Assembly (NCBI GenBank): GCA_023374045.1
Contig: CM041778.1
Location: 404,486,438-404,550,437, forward strand
DNA length: 64,000 bases
Source: Limonium bicolor
Lineage: Eukaryota; Streptophyta; Magnoliopsida; Caryophyllales; Plumbaginaceae
Reading direction: 5' to 3'
Below the pieces are notes generated by a model that saw nothing but the letters and a program-made list of their open reading frames with translations, was not told where the DNA came from and did not search any database. Each line of letters starts with the position of its first letter. The first letter of the stretch is position 1. A program made the translations under genes and the position numbers. Below are positions 59,704-64,000 of this stretch, in pieces.

Positions 59704-61921
59704 TCATGGTTCAGCATTAACAAGCTCTTGCAAAGAATTTTTGTACTTGGAAATTATATCCCTGCATGACATCGAAACAGCCAATACCTTGAGCAAACTA
59801 TACAAAAACTAGAGCAGCATATGACAAGCTAACAGCCACATACCTTCTCTGTCCAAGTGCTAGTTCACTTTCTTCCAATTTTTTCTTTTGCCCATCCACA
59901 GACTACAAGCAACAATCACGAAAATTAGTCACATGTCTAATCATCACAAGGCTGGGATAAATTAAACGTGTATACATGAGAGCATCAGATCAGATTGAAG
60001 ATTGAGGACACTATATATGCTTCTGAAAAACAGCAAGATCGGACCACCTTCACGTCTTTGTACTAATGACATTTCATCTCATTGTCGATATAATAAGACT
60101 TGTTCTACAAAAAGCTCATTTTAATAGTTAGATTTGTTCTGTAATACTCTCCTAATAGTTCTCCCATCCTGTGAGACAACATTGAGACTTGCAATACAAT
60201 ACAGTGTTTAAACAGGATCAACAGCAAAATAAAGCCACTAAACTGCAGATCAGCAAGTAGGCTAACTTAAATGATCATCAAACAAAATCTGGCCATAACC
60301 ACAACATCAATGAGGTAAATTCCCAAGTATAGCTACTAATAACCGCTACATAAGTACAAAATAATGTTGCAAACCTAAAGCTCGGAATAGGTGGAAAAAT
60401 TCAATGGTTTATCCAAGTAAATACAGCTGGAAACAAGATTTTACGTGGCCCTAGTTAAAACGCCCATCTCTCCATAGTCCTCAGGGTTTCAGATGACAGA
60501 AGGAGATTCCACTGTCACGGAAAAATAATATGACTCGGGAATCACCATTAGCTCGAAGAGAACAGATATTTAATAAAAACACAAAAGAAAAAACTGTCTT
60601 GATACCAACAGAAGTCTTTTGAAAACATAAGCAGAGAGCATGTAAGTAAAATTTTTGTACTTTTCAAGCAGATAGACGACAGATAGAGGCATAGAGAATT
60701 AAGCACTAACCATTGATCTTGCATCAATTGATCCAGCTATGGAGTTCAGTAATTGTTGGCACTTCTCAAAATGATTGCTCACTTCACTGATCTGTACAAA
60801 AATATTGTAGATAGGCATATCGTTACTGAGAAGAATGACTGGCTTCAAAACCATAAACATATTTTCCCAAATAATTTGTGCACCTGTATAACTGAGCATT
60901 TTGATCCAAAAATAAAAGACTAAGATTAAGAAAGACCCAAACCAGCGTATCTGCCTGTTGATCCCGAGATCCATTTTGAGTTGCATCAGCTAATTTCTCT
61001 ACCAACTGTAACATTAACCCTAAAATAAGCTCAGCCAACCAACAATGATTGTGCATAATAATAAAAAAAAGAAAAAAAAAAGAAGCATCTTTATTTCATG
61101 ACCAAGTAGATCTGTAGTTTCTTACAAACCTGTAATAGATGAAAATGAGAAGCAAGAGACTGGTGTTGCTGTTGTGGTTTTTGCAAATGCTGTGGCTGCT
61201 CCTGTTGCTCCGGCTGGTTAGATCTCTGTTCTTGACTGTACTGCAATTGCTGTTGCTGATGTGGCTGGGAATAGGGTGACTGTCGCAGCCGCTGCTGCTG
61301 GGGAGACTGTTGCACAAATTGTTGTTGGTGCTGTGGTGACTGTTGGATAAATTGTTGCTTGGGCTGCGGTGACTTTTGCACAAATTGCTGCTGTGGTGAC
61401 AGTTGCACAAACTGCTGCTGTGGTGACAGTTGCATGAGCTGCTGCTGTGGAGATTGTTGCACGAGCTGCTGCTGTGGCGATTGTTGCATGAATTGTTGTT
61501 GTTGTTGTAACTGAGACTGGTGCAAAAACTGCTGGCTCTGTGACTGCTGTGGTGACTGCTGCATAAAAGAGTGTGGTTGCGAATGTTGCGAGTGCTGCGG
61601 GGACCGTTGCATAAATTGTTGCTGCTGCTGGGGAGATTGCTGTATGAACTGCTGTTGTTGGGGAGACTGCTGTACGAACTGCTGTTGCTGTGGAGACTGC
61701 TGAAACTGTGGCTGCTGATGTTGAGAGTGTAGGTGGGAGTGGGATTGTTGTTGTTGGAGCTGAAACTGTTGTTGCTGCAAGTTGTGGGGATGTTGCGATT
61801 GTTGCTGTGTGCTGATGTAAAGATTGTCTTGGTTCATAGAAGATGGTGTAGACACATTACTGGGGGTTGTGATTTTGGGGATTGTTGACCAGCTCCCACC
61901 TCCATATTGATGATGATCCAT
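59704..61921 (-). CDS. MED9: Mediator of RNA polymerase II transcription subunit 9
   Basis: Five exons: 61921-61130, 61005-60943, 60791-60711, 59902-59844 and 59761-59704; 350 residues; GT-AG introns. MED9 belongs to the middle module of Mediator, which links transcription factors to RNA polymerase II in the nucleus. The start MDHHQYGGGSWSTIPK and the C-terminal domain (LASHFHLLQLVEKLADA, NHFEKCQQLLNSI, VDGQKKKLEESE, and a DIISKYKNSLQELV end) match plant MED9. Between them about 200 residues are a Gln/Ser/Pro-rich tract. The ATG at 61921 was chosen because the family begins there; an in-frame ATG at 61972 exists. The frame is intact. Confidence 0.93.
61270..61720 (-). repeat. CAG/CAA-rich minisatellite coding the SPQQQ repeats of MED9
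   Basis: More than a dozen imperfect copies of a 24-33 bp unit encoding QQSPQQQQFVQ-type blocks, mixed with pure Gln runs. The unit length is always a multiple of three, so copy-number change keeps the frame. Confidence 0.85.
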
Positions 61922-61976
61922 TTTCTTTATCTTGAACTTAATATTAGATGCTGAAGAGATAGCTTCTTTCACTCTA

Positions 61977-63250
61977 GCAGAGATAGAAAGTAAGTGCTAC
62001 GTTGATTTGATCAGGAAAAATATGACATGACAGTGGATTTGAAAAAGAAACAAGTTCTGAGGGATAAACAAGATATACAAGCACAACAAAGTCCATTGTT
62101 AGAGAGACTGAACCTCAAGACACATTATCTAGCCTCTTTCCAAATTCTTAAAATCAGGGAATTAATAGCATGTTCACTCAAGAGATAAACAAGTATAATG
62201 CTTCAGTTGTGTTATGTCGGCATTAAAAGCAAGCTGAATGATGCAAGATTAGGCTAGAAAACTATGAGAAAGAACTTATATACTTGTAGGTATATATGAT
62301 TGAGGCATCATATACGCATATGAAGTTTGTTAATGGCATATCCAAGCTACCACGTTCTTCAGATTGATGATAGGATGTCACAAATTGTGCTCACTTATGG
62401 TAGTTTGGAATTATGCTAACAGTATGGATCTTTGGTTTGATCCTTCATGACCTGTTACATATGAACTCCTTGGTCTATGATATACTATCCAACTTAACCC
62501 CACATTTATTTATTTATTTATTTTTCTTGTTAAATTTTGAATTTTATCAACCTATGTTACATATTTTCATTATCAACAAAGGTGCAAATCCAATCTGTTC
62601 TTAGGGGAAATTTCTGTTTCCCTTAGACCAGATTCAGTAAGTCGGTGTAGATTGTATTGGCATGCACAAGAAACAGAACTGCAGTTTCCACATAAACGAT
62701 GTCACAATGAACTACCAAAATTAAATTTCAGAGGAGCTGGATTATTTCAATGTACATAAGAAAACAAGTGATATCATCAAGTATCATCAGTTCACGTGCA
62801 AGTGAATTTTTTGCATTTTATAGTGCAATCTCGAAGACAACGGAGCAGAACAAGTTGGATCATGCATTATGAATGGATTAAACCAAAAGGCACAGCCATG
62901 AGGGACGAGTATGAACAGCAACAAATTTACAGAATAACACCACCAATAGACTGAAAAAAATGGCGCTTAAAGAAAATTTATGGAAAGTTTAGGGCAGAAG
63001 TGTACCGGTTTGAAGAACAAAGTAGACAAATTCGAAGCCACCCGACTTAGGACTTCCGTTCAGTACACAGGGCACCAACAGGAGTGAAATCAGTAAGATT
63101 CTGAAGCCAGCTGTAGACTCGAGCAGGGAGCACCGCGGTTAGAGAAACAAGAACGAGAGTGAGATTGAGCGAGGAACTTCAGCCGTCAACTCAGTCAGGG
63201 AGCAGCGCGGGTTGAGAAACAAGGGCGAGAGCGACAGCGTGATTGCGATC
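61977..63250 (-). other. MED9 5' UTR exon and long 5' UTR intron (inferred)
   Basis: On the minus strand an acceptor-like CTCTGCTAG lies about 55 bases upstream of the MED9 ATG, and a donor-like CAAACCG-GTACAC lies at about 63014. A leader exon of about 63250-63015 and a 1-kb leader intron are likely. The intron is AT-rich and contains a TTTA microsatellite at 62505-62523. The CG-rich 63110-63240 stretch fits the transcription start region. Without RNA data this is a model. Confidence 0.5.
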
Positions 63251-64000
63251 CGAAATTTTGTAGGTAATGAGATTTTTGCTTAGGTCAGTGACAGATGAGT
63301 AAATGGGGATCCTCAGAAGTTCTTTTTTTTTTGAACTTCAAAGGGATTCTCAGGACATTACTTCAGGAATTAGCCTATTGGGGTAGTAGTTTGGGGGAGA
63401 ACAACAACCGAGCGGAGTCGATTCACGGAGAATCAGTATTGTATTGTTTATTATAGTTTGTTAGAATAATAGGTTGCTAATTGCAGTACATATTTTATTA
63501 CGGAATGAAGATTCTACGCCGTGAGGATTATTGGTACAATTAAATTAAGAAAAAAAAAAGACACGTGCACATAGGGAGAGTAGAATTGGATCTGAAGCAA
63601 ATTTTGATTTAGGAGGAGGATCGACACATATCAGTATATTGTTGGTTCATAAAGTGTGGTTTTCATCATAATTCATGTTTTTCAAAACAAAATTCATCAT
63701 GAATATATATTGGTAAATTTAAAATTATGTTTTTGGAATGAGTATATATTATTTATTTTAAAAATGAACCTCATCTACTGACAAAATGAATCTTCTTTAA
63801 TAATAAAATAAAAATAATTATTATTTACAATCATAAATTTATTAAAACATTGAAGGCATTTTTTGGATCTGTGGTTTAGGGATTTTCGGCAAAGTGACAA
63901 CAATATAATGTATAAAATGACTTCAAAAAAAATACCCAACACCACACATCCTACAACCACCCTAGGAAAGCTAAAAAACGTCAAAGACATTTTAAGTGGT
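63251..64000. other. Upstream flank of MED9
   Basis: AT-rich sequence. The minus-strand frame at 63775-63990 is hydrophobic and Phe-rich with no known domain, and is treated as chance. Nothing else seen. Confidence 0.4.

Overview
The window is nuclear DNA of a flowering plant, most likely a eudicot. Three spliced plant genes with GT-AG introns lie in its right half. The left two thirds is a nest of transposable elements and decayed endogenous pararetrovirus (family Caulimoviridae) sequence. The species cannot be fixed from the sequence alone.

Bases 1-38894 hold four copies of one endogenous pararetrovirus in alternating orientation: A (-, 1-4489, cut by the window edge), B (+, 4490-16866), C (-, 16867-24856) and D/E (+, 24857-38894). 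A/B and C/D meet head to head at the viral leader; B/C meet tail to tail. The composite genome is about 8.3 kb. It has a tRNA-Met primer site, a long ORF1 (movement protein, coat protein with CCHC finger, aspartic protease, reverse transcriptase, RNase H), an ORF2 whose ATG overlaps the ORF1 stop (ATGAGTGA), and a separate 3' ORF3. A TATA promoter and leader follow in copy D/E only. ORF2 and ORF3 resemble nothing I can name. Every copy is broken; in copies A and E the in-frame stops are all C-to-T or G-to-A changes.

Two younger elements sit inside the virus. A gag-only LTR retrotransposon (6867-13830, minus, 5-bp duplication CCATA, tRNA-Asp primer site) splits copy B. A CACTA transposon (27355-33182, 3-bp duplication ATT) splits copy D/E; it carries remnants of a TNP2 C-terminus, a DUF8039-like domain and a Ulp1-type cysteine protease.

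Bases 38895-44573 hold decayed LINE pieces and unassigned sequence. The host genes follow: an isoprenylcysteine alpha-carbonyl methylesterase (ICME, +, 44574-50840) with a 424-bp Mutator-type MITE in intron 1; an ABCG half-transporter close to ABCG14 (-, 55622-53228) whose nucleotide-binding domain carries two compensating frameshifts in this sequence; and Mediator subunit MED9 (-, 61921-59704). Between the last two lies a LINE (56659-59266) with a 17-bp target duplication and a second retroposon nested in it. No tRNA, rRNA or CRISPR locus was seen.
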